Source: Mactromeris polynyma
Lineage: Eukaryota > Mollusca > Bivalvia > Venerida > Mactridae
Direction: 5' to 3'
Assembly (NCBI GenBank): GCA_032209605.1
Contig: JASFXZ010000073.1
Span: 620,001 to 684,000 of the forward strand
Length of the DNA stretch: 64,000 nucleotides
The position numbers and the translations under genes are program-made. Position 1 is the stretch's first letter. Each line of letters starts with the position of its first letter. The notes under the pieces are model-generated. The model saw only the letters and a list, made by a program, of their open reading frames with translations, made no database searches and was not told where the DNA came from. Below, piece by piece: positions 25,755 to 37,982 of the stretch.

Positions 25755-27393
25755 CTCATGAGCTCTTGTGTCTGTGGGTTTTGTCAGGTCCTAATGAATG
25801 CATAATTTAGAGACTGGAGTGAGTTAGCAGTTTCTAGCAACCGGTATATTGGGTATATTGTATGTTTTTTCTTGAAATTGATCGCAATACATGACGGTAT
25901 GTTTTGACAATGCAGAGTGCAAAACAAAGTGTCAGCGTACTCCAGCGCTCGTACTTCGCGATAGAAAACCAGTAACATTTACATACATAGTGTGATGCAA
26001 TAAGCTACTGTTTGTTTGTTCATGTAACAGATTATGATGAAGTTCACAGGTGAAGCAGTTGTTATCAGTGTACATTGAGATAACCACGACTTCCAATACA
26101 GAAGTGCAGTCAAGTGTTTGCAAGATAACATATATACGACACAAACTGTCATTTGTTTCATTTTACCGCAAATAATGTTTATGTACTTTTCTGGCACATT
26201 ATCTTTTACATTTAGACGTAGACCTTCCTAAATCTCGTATTAAATCGTACATAAGATTGAATGTATAGTCATCTACTGGTATTTTTACCGTTTTTAGGTT
26301 GTAGCTAATTGTATTGAAGTGGATTGGAATAAAGAATCTTATATTGGAAACATATAATTTCAATAGCGCACCTAATTGGTACCATTCCAAACGATTTCAG
26401 CACGATGTCATTATTGAAATTATCTTTAAAAAGTACTGACATATTTTATTAGACTTTAGACAGGGAAAGTAAATACCCGTTCATGATTGCACTATTTATT
26501 CGATCATGTTTTATAAGTTGAAACAGTAAAATTATGTCAGATACATTAAACTATATACATATATTATAATATTGAGATAAGTCAGTCGAGATTAACTCCG
26601 TGACATGGAGATCTTAGAGAAACGAAGGACAATGAGCTAGCGTTTATTTAACCGTAAAGAGTGCCCATACTTAGGTACAACATTCCCCACCACACGCGTT
26701 TCGTCGACATAAATGCGGACCAAATGCAAGCAAAGGACCAGGTACTATAAGGGGTGTTTTTGGCCCCAAGCCAGATTTTGATATGAATGGAATCAATGAA
26801 AGATACAAACGTTTTATTTTAAAAGCATCATTTTTTAACCATGGCAACCATTTATTATTTGTCATGAAATTAAAAAAAAAATGCATATCTACACAGAAAT
26901 GTTCACTTGAAATATACAAAAATTGTTTGACAATATATGTGATTTACAAAACAAGTATGAACACATATTTTTGTTGTGTTGCTATGGTAACCAGGACGTT
27001 CTATTATCCAAAATTGGCCAATTTCTGCACAATGACAAGTTAGATAAGCATAATAAAACATGAATACTGCTTACATAAACTGCTTTTCAAAAATAAGTCA
27101 TGTATGTACTATGTGTTTTTAATTAAATATGTCTATTGAACAGATCTTTAATGAAGAATGTTAACATTGAATAAGCCAATGTCATATCCTATTGGTCTGT
27201 ATGTCTTCATTCGCCTATATAAGTTCATATGAAATCCTTTCCTATAAGTTCTCTCTCTCTTGTCATCCAAACTTTACAGTAATGACACTTATGTGGCCAC
27301 TTACCATTACTATTTGTCATGGCAACCACAATAAAACAATACCTTTTCACTGGTGTAAGAAACTTTGTGTATCCGCAGCTTTTTGACACATAT
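25755..27393. other. Intergenic; nothing recognised
   Basis: Several overlapping minus-strand open frames of 60-80 codons exist. One at 26199-26390 has a fairly protein-like composition, but no family is recognised and no splice partners are apparent. Confidence 0.4.
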
Positions 27394-27885
27394 CATAACA
27401 CTTCAACAATAGAGGCGCGAGTACTGATGGTTGTCATAGATACATGTTACACACTTCAACAATAGAGGCGCGAGTACTGATGGTTGTCATGGATACATGT
27501 TACACACTACAACAATAGAGGCGCGAGTACTGATGGTTGTCATGGATACATGTTACACACTACAACAATAGAGGCGCGAGTACTGATGGTTGTCATGGAT
27601 ACATGTTACACACTACAACAATAGAGGCGCGAGTACTGATGGTTGTCATGGATACATGTTACACACTACAACAATAGAGGTGAGAGTATTGATGGTTGTC
27701 ATGGATACATGTTACACACTACAACAATAGAGGCGCGAGTACTGATGGTTGTCATGGATACATGTTACACACTACAACAATAGAGGCGCGAGTACTGATG
27801 GTTGTCATGGATACATGTTACACACTACAACAATAGAGGTGAGAGTATTGATGGTTGTCATGGATACATGTTATACAGCATGAGT
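27394..27885 (+). repeat. 53-bp minisatellite, nine copies
   Basis: Unit ACAATAGAGGCGCGAGTACT GATGGTTGTCATGGATACAT GTTACACACTACA; AGAGG starts run from 27411 to 27835 in exact 53-bp steps. Copies six and nine (27676, 27835) share the variant GGTGAGAGTATT, a three-unit sub-period. Copies are almost identical, so the array is recent. Confidence 0.93.
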
Positions 27886-28332
27886 ATAACAAATAACAGT
27901 CTTTAAAATTCAATGACTAGATTATTATCCATTTTGTTCAATGTTATACAGGAGGAGAGAGAACTGACTTCAATTTCCAGATAATTTATGTGTATTTCTG
28001 TGCCACCACGCTTCAAGCATTGTAAGGTCCTCTATCATTGCAAGAAACTTCTACATGTCAGTAGGAATACTATGGCGTGAAAAAAACTGATAGTCCAGTA
28101 ATTGATTAATCAATGCGGACCATAAATGCAATAATTCATGACCGTAATTTAACATTGGTCTTTTGTACAGCAAAAAGTCATCAAAATGTTGTTATCATCA
28201 GTAACCAGGTGTAGAGTATCCTAATTGCACAAACAATGTGATATACAAACTATAAACCATGTCAACTATAAGCCCAACAAATCAATAAATAATGTAATAA
28301 GGTGGATTAAAGATTAATTGGATTAAAGGATT

Positions 28333-28740
28333 ATGATTGAACAAGGCAGATATTTTAATATTCTTAGGGAACACAGACTGTGTCCCTATTTTGACAGTTG
28401 TGTAGAAGACCACTACCATTTCCTAATGATATGTCCTCTATATTCGAACCTTCGTTCAATGTATTTGTCAGATTACTATGTCGCATATCCAACATTACAT
28501 AAATTTAATCATTTGATGTCTTGTACAAATGTTGACACTATGAGAGGATTAGCTATGCATGTATACTATGCATTTAAAACCAGGAACTCACTCATGTCAG
28601 TTTTTTCCTAACATTTATGTTGTTGTATTGTCAAGTGATGACATTGTGTGCACTGATCATGATCTTGCTTCACATTGTATATATATGTATTGTATTGATA
28701 TTATGTGAATGGGCCGGTGGCCAAAATAACACAATCAATA
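28333..28740 (+). pseudogene. LINE 3' fragment: C-terminal end of ORF2
   Basis: An open frame of 92 codons ends with the Cys/His pattern found at the C-terminus of many invertebrate LINE ORF2 proteins: GRYFNILREHRLCPYFDSC, then EDHYHFLMICPLYSNLRSMY, that is R-x-C-x5-C-x3-E-D-x3-H-F-x4-C-P-x-Y-x2-L-R. Nothing of the reverse transcriptase or endonuclease precedes it, so it is a 5'-truncated insertion. The presumed 3' UTR continues through GGGCCGGTGGCC to about 28740. Confidence 0.72.
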
Positions 28741-30560
28741 ATTAGTTAAATAGGATTAAAGGATTATTTATCTGATTTCAAAGACCTACTTGACAACAAG
28801 CACTTTATGAAATATCTCGTATTTTGTATATGATATCTTCTTTCATGTTTACAAACTTCGTTTTTTGAACAGCTTTCGTCTTTTTGATCACTTTCACGCA
28901 TCCTACTTTATAGAGGTTTGCCCCTATTTATTGAATCAATAACAAACTGAATCACAGATGAAAGAGTTCACTTAACAACAAATCAATTATACATTCCTGT
29001 ATGTCCCAGCAGATTGAATGATACAATGTCTTTATACATCTCTATTTACTCAAAGACATATAGGCTCGTTATATGGTGTTAAAATTCAATATATTATTTC
29101 ATTAAATATCCGAAGATTTAAAAATGGAATGATTATAACTTATAAAATTCAACAAACCAGTTGAACTTTATCGGTAGGCACAATCATGTTACAAAGATAA
29201 AATGCATATTGAAAATGTTGTAGAAAATGTAATATTTGTTTTTAATAGAAATTTTAAGAAATCTTAAAGATTATATTAATGTATGCAAAACCATGCAAGT
29301 AGATTTTAACTATTAAGCAGCAGGGTTTTTCCTAAGATTTTCAGCTAGGGGTCCTTGGACCCTCGTGCTTGACAAATTGGGGGTCCTAGTATTTGTAGGG
29401 TCCCAGACATGCAGTTTATACTTGACAAAAGTTTATTTTAGGGGTCACAGGATTGCACAGTAAAATGAAAATGGCAGTCCCTAGAAAGAAAAGGGAGACA
29501 GTGACATGAGATTTTTCTGCTTCAAGGAAATCCCTGCAGCAGCACTCAGCACTAAGAACTAAAACTTGACCAAGTAAAATCCGAGTATGGAGACCATAGT
29601 GTGCACAATTGATAACAATGTTCACTGTGTCATGCCAGTGTGTCATGCATTCTTTGTGCTTAATTTTCTTTGAGTCTTGAATCATTGAATTTGATGGTGA
29701 ATCTAATATTGGCGTATAGATTGAAAGCTGAGTAAACCTACACTCAAATCAAAGATTTACACTCAAAAGATCTACAATTTACACTCAAGTATAAGATTTA
29801 CACTCAAATATAAATTAAGGGTGGATCACAAAGAATGCTCAGTACACAATAAGTTATCCACTAAAATATATCCACAATCAAACTCACCAGAGTAAATGTT
29901 AAGTCCCGAGTGCTGAGTGAAGAGAAAGCAGGGTAATGGTTATACTGCAATCCTAGACTAGGTCTCATCAATATTTCTGTCAAAGTACCATAATACATTC
30001 TATAAAAAGTTAATTTTATCATAACTGAAAAAACCTGGCTAGAACATTTATCATAATGTTTTATCATACAAATAAAATCTAATTCGAGGTCATTCAGGTT
30101 TAATATTTTAAAATTCAAAAGCAATGTCATCTATGGATTATGATTCAATCAGTGTATGCAGGAGGACATTGTACAACACAAAAATGAATCCTAAATTGAC
30201 TCATTATATATATAATTTAACATTTGCTGCAGATCTGCATGGCCATCTCACCACCTGATATCTTCTGATAAAGATTACATTTAGTGCAATAATAACATGT
30301 AAGAAACTTAACATTATAAAAGGAAAAACCTGTATCATTACATAATGTTAACATAAAGTCGTAGTATTATCAAGTGTTCCATTTTATCATGAAGTTGACT
30401 ATTTGACCCCTGGAATTTCCAAACAGCCACATTTTGATCCCAAGGATTCTGACTAAAGGGTCAATATCTCTCTAATTTGGCTTTAAAATGGTAGAATCCG
30501 GTCAAAAATGATCAAAATGACCCTTGAGATTTAGCACCAGTCATATTTTGGAACCCAATA
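28741..30560. other. Intergenic; dispersed-repeat fragments only
   Basis: At 29325-29410 a self-complementary stretch (GGGGTCCTTGGACCC, GGGGGTCCTAG) resembles a dispersed element end. At 30395-30555 phrases such as TTGACCCCTGGAATTTCC repeat loosely. Open frames at 29416-29685 and 29861-30130 (-) show no recognisable domain. Confidence 0.4.
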
Positions 30561-30564
30561 TTAT

Positions 30565-32540
30565 ACATGATAGGATTTCTTCTATAACAATATCCATGTG
30601 ATAGGATCAAGTTTTATAACAATATCCATGTGATAGGATCAAGTTTTATAACAATATCCATGTGATAGGATCAAGTTTTATAACAATATCCATGTGATAG
30701 GATCAAGTTCTATAACAATATCCATGTGATAGGATCAAGTTTTATAACAATATCCATGTGATAGGATAAAGTTCTGTAACAATATCCATGTGATAGGATA
30801 AAGTTCTGTAACAATATCCATGTGATAGGATCAAGTTCTATAACAATATCCATGTGACAGGATAAAGTTCTGTAACAATATCCATGTGATAGGATCAAGT
30901 TCTATATTAACAATATCCATGTGATAGGATAAAGTTATATATTAACAATATCCATGTGATAGGATAAAGTTATATATTAACAATATCCATGTGATAGGAT
31001 AAAGTTATATATTAACAATATCCATGTGATAGGATAACGTTCTGTAACAATATCTATGTGATAGGATAAAGTTCTATAACAATATCCATGTGTTAGGATA
31101 AAGTTATATATTAACAATATCCATGTGATAGGATAAAGTTCTATAACAATATCCATGTGATAGGAAAACGTTCTGTAACAATATCCATGTGATAGGATAA
31201 AGTTATATATTAACAATATCCATGTGATAGGATAAAGTTCTGTAACAATATCCATGTGATAGGATAAAGTTATATATTAACAATATCCATGTGATAGGAT
31301 AAAGTTCTATAACAATATCCATGCTTTAGGGTTTTATAACAATATCCATGTGATAGGATAAAGTTCTATAACAATATCCATGTTTTAGGGTTTTATAACA
31401 ATATCCATGTGATAGGATAAAGTTCTATAACAATATCCATGTGATAGGGTTTTATAACAATATCCATGTGATAGGATAAAGTTCTATAACAATATCCATG
31501 TTTTAGGGTTTTATAACAATATCCATGTGATAGGATAAAGTTCTATAACAATATCCATGTGATAGGGTTTTATAACAATATCCATGTGATAGGATAACGT
31601 TCTGTAACAATATCCATGTGATAGGATAAAGTTATATATTAACAATATCCATGTGATAGGATAAAGTTCTATAACAATATCCATGTGATAGGATAACGTT
31701 CTGTAACAATATCCATGTGATAGGATAAAGTTATATATTAACAATATCCATGTGATAGGATAAAGTTCTATAACAATATCCATGTTTTAGGGTTTTATAA
31801 CAATATCCATGTGATAGGGTTTTATAACAATATCCATGTGATAGGGTCTTATAACAATATCCATGTGATAGTATAAAGTTATATATTAACAATATCCATG
31901 TGATAGGATAAAGTTATATATTAACACTATCCATGTGATAGGATAAAGTTATATATTAACAATATCCATGTGATAGGATAAAGTTATATATTAACAATAT
32001 CCATGTGATAGGATAAAGTTATATATTAACAATATCCATGTGATAGGATAACGTTCTGAAACAATATCCATGTGATAAGATAAAGTTATATATTAACAAT
32101 ATCTATGTGATAGGATAAAGTTATATATTAACAATATCCATGTGATAGGATAACGTTCTGTAACAATATCTATGTGATAGGATAAAGTTCTATAACAATA
32201 TCCACGTGTTAGGGTTTTATAACAATATCCATGTGATAGTATAAAGTTATATATTAACAATATCCATGTGATAGGATAAAGTTATATATTAACACTATCC
32301 ATGTGATAGGATAAAGTTATATATTAACAATATCCATGTGATAGGATAAAGTTATATATTAACAATATCTATGTGATAGGATAAAGTTATATATTAACAA
32401 TATCTATGTGATAGGATAACGTTCTGTAACAATATCCATGTGATAGGATAAAGTTCTATAACAATATCCACGTGTTAGGGTTTTATAACAATATCCATGT
32501 GATAGTATAAAGTTATATATTAACAATATCCATGTGATAA
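30565..32540 (+). repeat. Tandem array with 27-, 32- and 35-bp units
   Basis: About 60 units share ACAATATCCATGTGATAGG and differ in their linker: GATAAAGTTCTATA gives 32 bp, GATAAAGTTATATATTA gives 35 bp and GTTTTATA gives about 27 bp. The left third is mostly 32-bp units, the right third mostly 35-bp, with all three mixed in the centre, including repeated mixed blocks. Minus-strand open frames across it (for example 31511-31783) arise from the repeat. Confidence 0.92.
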
Positions 32541-32829
32541 TCTCTGCTATAAACCTATAATTTTTCAATAAGATCATCTGATGGTGTGATAATCAATGTG
32601 ATACAAATGTATGACACATTGTTCCCATACTATAAATATCAATATTTTCAGCTATAAATCCTATTGTTTTATTTTGTTTATATCCTTTTATGTACCGACA
32701 TCAAAAATGCCAATGCTGTTATTCTGTCCAGGAAGGGCATAAATGTTTTACACCTATACAATCATGAATGTTATTAAAACAAGTTGGGTTTGCAATGGTT
32801 AAGTTCTGTCTTTGATGGAAGTATTGCCT

Positions 32830-33560
32830 TCTTTTCAAGGTGAGCTTTTATGATCATTGGATATCCGTTGTCCATCCATAATGTGTTTGTCTACCCTCTA
32901 GCATAAATTTTCTCATGCAATCTCAATAACACTTTGTGACAGTATACAATCATATGGACAAAAGATGTCGAGGAGTTCAATTCTATGTCGTCTGGAGTCA
33001 TACACTAGGACACCAAGTCACATCATAGAAAAAGCTTTTTACACTATACAGGTCACAATTTTCATCCAACCTAAATGCAACATGGTCAGAATGTTTGTCT
33101 TAATAAAATCTAGGCCAAATTTGATACTGGGTCTACTGGGGTAAAAATAAGGTCACTAGGTCAAATAATTCAAACACTTTTTTATGCTGTAGAGATCACA
33201 ATCTTAGCCCAATTTTAATGAAGCTGTGTCTAAATGTTTGTCTTTATGCTAATTAACAGGAAGCCAAGTTCTATTCTGGGTGACATGGGGGTCAAAAACT
33301 AGGTCACTAGGTCAAATAATAACTAACCTTGTTTATGCTCAAGAGGTCACGAATTTCACTCAGTCTTAATGAAATCTGATAAAAAGAATTGTCTTCATGA
33401 AACCTAGGTCATGATTGATACTGGGTTATCTGATGTCAAATACTAGGTCACTCTGTCAAATCATAGAAAAAAACACTCAAGGTCCCTCATAACCTGATAA
33501 AAATGTTTGTATTTATAAATATAATAATTTTAACTCTTGATGACCATCACATTTCCATTA
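32830..33560 (+). repeat. Degenerate bivalve-type AGGTCACTAGGTCAAAT repeat
   Basis: Four or five decayed units of about 160-170 bp each contain, in order, ACTAGGTCACTAGGTCAAAT, a TTTTTATGCT-GAGGTCACAAT segment, a TTAATGAA...TGTTTGTCTT segment and TTGATACTGGGT. I recall this arrangement as a very common dispersed tandem repeat of bivalve genomes. No gene is visible. Confidence 0.6.
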
Positions 33561-34230
33561 GTACTTGGGCGAGAGACATATTTAAATGTGTGACCATAAT
33601 TTTTGTATTATTATGTACATGTATAAGTCAAAAATACATTCAACTATTAAATCTGCAATTCAAACCCACAGTCCATGCATAAAAGATATTAAGTCTAGGT
33701 TGGGCAGTCAGCCAACATCAGACTCTTGAGATAATTTTAGTACAGAAACCTGTATTCAAGGTCAAAGTGGGTCACATAGAGGACCACGGTTGTAGATGTA
33801 AACTTAGCCTTCAAGTCTTACCATGGATGGAATTATACTACTATGTTACATTTAAGTTAAATTCAACCAGAAGACAAAAAACTCAGTAGCACGGTAGAAA
33901 TACTGTGACAGTAAAGTATTCTGGTTTATACTTTGTGACGATGAAACCTTATTAGTATTTTTTTTGACACAGTTTAGGTTTCGTGATGTACCCTTTAAAT
34001 ATCCCTTATCATTCATTGTTAATACAGACTCAGCATTCAAGTCTCCACAATATATTTAGTGCATATAACTACACAATTCTCGATGCTGGAACGAACCCAT
34101 ACCTGCTGAAAGGTTATTTCGACGTCAAATCAAACAGATTACCTAGATCATCAAATACTCCCTCGATACTCTTGACCATGATATTGTATACACATTTAAT
34201 TATATCTTAAACGGAAAAAATACCTGTCTA

Positions 34231-35112
34231 CAGTAAAACTTCGAAACCTCGAAACCTCGAACAGCCGTGGAATCTAGCAATAAGTTCGGGCAATCTATTT
34301 TTTTGAGGTATCTATGGTAAACATGTGTATGTACAAACTGACTGTCGCAGGTACAGGTGTATTAAGCATGCTGAACTCATGACAGGTGTGTGTTGTTGGT
34401 GTTGTCATATTGAATGCACTTCGATCAATAGTCATAGCATAATCCATTATAATAATAAATTAAAAAGAAATGAAAAGAAAACAATAAACACATTTAATTA
34501 AATAATTCGTTTATTCTTATTTACATCACGAAATTACAACGACAATGTACTATTTTTAGAAGAACAGTAATAACAAGTTTGTCGTTCATGGAAGACAACC
34601 AATAAGAACATGTATACATCCATTAATGATTTAAATCAAATCAATTTCCGGTCGAATTAATACCAGTCATGACATCGGATTTGACAATGAAGTTTGCCCT
34701 ATTGTTTAAAATGTCCCTTCTATTGTTCATTAAGTATTTAATGATCTACTTAACGATTGTTTCGTCAAATACATACATAAATATATTATATATACAATAT
34801 AAAACAACAGTCAAGTAATTTTGTACGACTTGCGAATAAAATATGTTGCCATCATACTTGTCAACAAACACAGACTATCAACTGATCAATCAAAGTTGAT
34901 ATGCACTATATTGTTCGTCCTATTTATGGGGGGAATGAATGAAATGGTAGCTACGGACCGCAAAACATGTTCGAGAGTTCGACCTATTACTGTTCGAGTG
35001 ATCTACTGTTAGATAATTTGAAATGAGAAGGGATTTTGTCGGGACTTAAGAACCTGTTCGAGGTATCTACTGTGTTCGAGACAAAACTGTTCGAGGTTTC
35101 GAAGTTCTACTG
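34231..35112. mobile_element. 882-bp non-autonomous Tc1/mariner-class element
   Basis: The ends CAGTAAAACTTCGAAACCTC and, inverted, CAGTAGAACTTCGAAACCTC match at all but one of the first 20 positions, and TA borders both sides (34229-34230, 35113-35114). Further subterminal copies of GTTCGAGGTATCTAC occur near the right end. No transposase frame is present. A second, truncated copy lies in intron 21 of the receptor gene (53159-53840). Confidence 0.8.
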
Positions 35113-35237
35113 TATTATAGACTCAGAAGTCACGTGCCTTACCGACCAATGAAAATTAGTACAACAAAGCAGTTATACTATATACTGAGATATCTCATTG
35201 GCTAAATCAGACATGTTGAAAGGTCAAATATCAAAAT

Positions 35238-35683
35238 ATGCTAGGTCATAAAGCAATAAATCAGCGGTCATGTAATGAAAGCGCTGCATCCATGTATGGG
35301 AGTGTAACCAAAGTCATGACAACCATAAGTTTGTTCATGAAAGTCCATGCTTTACCCCCTAAAAGTGCAGCAGTGTGTTTATCTTCAAGCGCAACATTGG
35401 TTAAGATATACGTATGGTATGAATCCATGGTTTTGGACCGAGGATTTAAATATGCTGTCGCCAATTAAGACCCATGTGTGACCTGCATGTATTGATTGAG
35501 TTTATCGAATCAGATGTAACTGTAAAGCTAAGTGTGACACCAAGTGTTGTACTTGCAGGAAGCATGGGTTGGATTGTTCATCAGAGTGTGGTGAATGTCA
35601 ACGAATAAGTTGTTCAATAGGACAAACCACATCAGATGACAATATTACATGTTCAGAAAATAATTACGTGTACATAGAATAAG
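35238..35683 (+). pseudogene. Frameshifted remnant of a CXC-like Cys-rich protein
   Basis: The first frame (35238-35468) reads HALPPKSAAVCL and then VKIYVWYESMVLDRG. After a stop and a shift, another frame reads RCNCKAKCDTKCCTCRKHG followed by LDCSSECGECQRISC and ends YVYIE, stop at 35681-35683. The order LPPxSAA, then CxCK-x2-C-x3-C-CxCRK-x-GLxC-x3-CGxC-x3-SC is the C-terminus of a recurrent, apparently mobile-element-associated protein family of invertebrates that I know only by pattern. At least one stop and one frameshift break it. Its last 40 codons are copied again at 61377-61490. Confidence 0.55.
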
Positions 35684-37982
35684 CTTTAAGAGAAATAGCG
35701 TGAATATAGCAATGAATCACGATTAATAAAATGCTTAAACAATGGTACTTCCAGCACGTTTATGTTTTCTGACAATTTTTGCAATTTCATTTTTTTCTGA
35801 TCATTATTACTATTTCAGGTGTGTGTTTGTTTGTTCTAAAATATTTAGTTTTCGTCTTAATGTATCACATGCAATTGTGTAGGCTAACATTTTGGAAATA
35901 ATACACGCATTAATAAGAGAGTGGGTGGGGAGCTATTACTGTGAATTAGAATCTTCTGGGAACAAATTTTTTAACAGTATGTAACATAATTTTGTTTAAT
36001 ATAGATTGTGTCATTGCTATGATTGTTGTGGTTGGTTATACTGCACTGTTATTTAAGCATTTAATCGGTGGGTCTTATATTACAGTTTAGTAGATTTATA
36101 CTTATGTACTACATGTTGTTAGACTAGGCCTACTTACGTTTTTGTCAATCCACTTAGATGTATAACGATGTATAGTTGAAGTAGAATTTCAAGTACCTCT
36201 TCAACTTAGATTTTGTTAGACTTTTGATATATTGTTCTGTATAGATTTAACCTTCATAAACAGTGAGAACCATTTCTGTTGTAATTATTTGAAGGTATGG
36301 CCATCTTTTACGTAGAATGACTGGACTATAATTCAGTTTTCTGCCGATTTGAGTAGACTATGGATTTTAGAAGTTTGCCTAGCCAATGGTATTGTATTCA
36401 AGTTGTGCCTACATTAAAAAAAATCCGAAAGCAAAGCAAATAAAACAGAGAATCACATTAACTTGAACACACACAAACCACATTGATAGACAATAAAACC
36501 CACCAGGTACTACTGGTTATCAGTCAAGACATGTTACTTTAACATCCTTACTCATAGGTTTGATTTTTTCTAATCAGTAAACATGTAATCAGATACCACG
36601 AGTATATTGCATAAAAGAACCAAGTATGTGTAAGGTGGTTACATGTTTATCTTCTTATACACCCCTTAACTAACACACCGGAGGTTTTGTCATACAATGA
36701 TAGCATTATTGATCAAAGAAGATTATTGTAATGCACTGAAATGAATTTAATAATTCAAACCACTGCAAACTACCCGTATTTTTTCTACTCCTATAAGGGT
36801 GATATATGGGCGCGATTAATCTTATTAAGAATTCGAACATACATTTTGCAATGTGTACTCGACCAAGTATTTAAAGCTGCGCTGGTCATTACAGATCTAG
36901 ACAAACTTAAGCAACACAAAGCATTTATAAAGATAAGTGAATACCATGTGTCACTCTAGCATTAACGTTTTAGGGAAACTAAGGAACATATTAAGTCCTT
37001 TCCTTAAACGTAAATTGCTGACGCATTGAGACATATACATCGGTACTTAAATCATGCAATACGTGCGAACCAAATGCAAAAATTAGCCTAATGTTTTATG
37101 ATATTAAAGTGTGCATTGTAAGAAAACTTTGGACGTAAAAACAAGTTTTATAATTCATGGAAAAGACATCACATGTATTTGTTTTTGCTTGATTTATCTT
37201 CATGTTTATCACATTCTTGCGTATCCACTGATAATACCCGGAAGATGAAAAAATTGTACACACACATCTCGATTAGACGGAATGTTAAGCAAGCCATGGT
37301 AATACGTTCTATGAATTTTAGTTTAAAACTTATTGATGCAATAAATTGTCATATGTTTTTTTTATTTAAGATACATTACATATGTTACAAAACCTTTCTT
37401 TGATGGATATAACTGCGTTTAGTTAATGAGATCACATTTCTAATATTCTGTTTGTAGCATCCAATGTTCACAGAAGTTGTTCTGATGTTTGTCTGTGTGT
37501 GTTTCATTGGAACATCATTACAATGTGCTGCACCGGATTCTACAAAAGGCAATTGGCATTTTTTAGGTGAGTGTAATGTTTAAACATTTTAATAATTACA
37601 ACCTTTTCATGTAATACATTACCGTCCGTTAAAATTAAACGTCGCTATAATCACCACGGCAACATACAATAACGTGTCGATTGAAATGATGATAGTGGTA
37701 TTATAAGGTGAAGTCTGTTATACATCAGTTTTCAAATACATATGATATATGTTTATGTCTTAAATTAGAATATGTAAAACATCTGTGTTTTACCACAGTG
37801 TCTAGCTACATGTTTTACCTCATCTCTATTGAAAAATGCGAAGCTATTGATACTTGAAAGTCATATTTCGACATGCCCCTCATATAGTGTTATATATCAT
37901 GTACAATAATACTTTTTATGTCAACTGATTCTATTTGCAACCACCGAATGGATTTTGGTAGTGGCAAACTGATTTTGATAGA
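35565..37982 (+). repeat. Segmental duplication, copy A (upstream region and exon 1 of receptor gene)
   Basis: From TGGGTTGGATTGTTCATCAG to GGCAAACTGATTTTGATAGA this segment matches 61373-63823 almost continuously, with scattered substitutions and small indels. It holds the Cys-rich tail remnant, about 1.8 kb of non-coding sequence without a recognised gene, receptor exon 1 and part of intron 1. The presumed promoter is included, but no core promoter motif could be picked out. Confidence 0.93.
37464..37566 (+). CDS. Receptor exon 1: signal peptide
   Basis: The ATG opens a hydrophobic core VVLMFVCVCFIGTSL and a likely cleavage site near LQC-AAP. The donor TTTAG|GTGAGT leaves phase 1. The same ATG and frame are kept in the duplicate exon at 63272-63374. 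A TTTGTAG just upstream (to 37458) could be the acceptor of a 5' UTR intron. Confidence 0.88.

Noticed and set aside
30710..31783. Minus-strand open frames of 62-92 codons repeating ITWILL-type peptides
   Set aside because: They are direct readings of the 32/35-bp tandem array.
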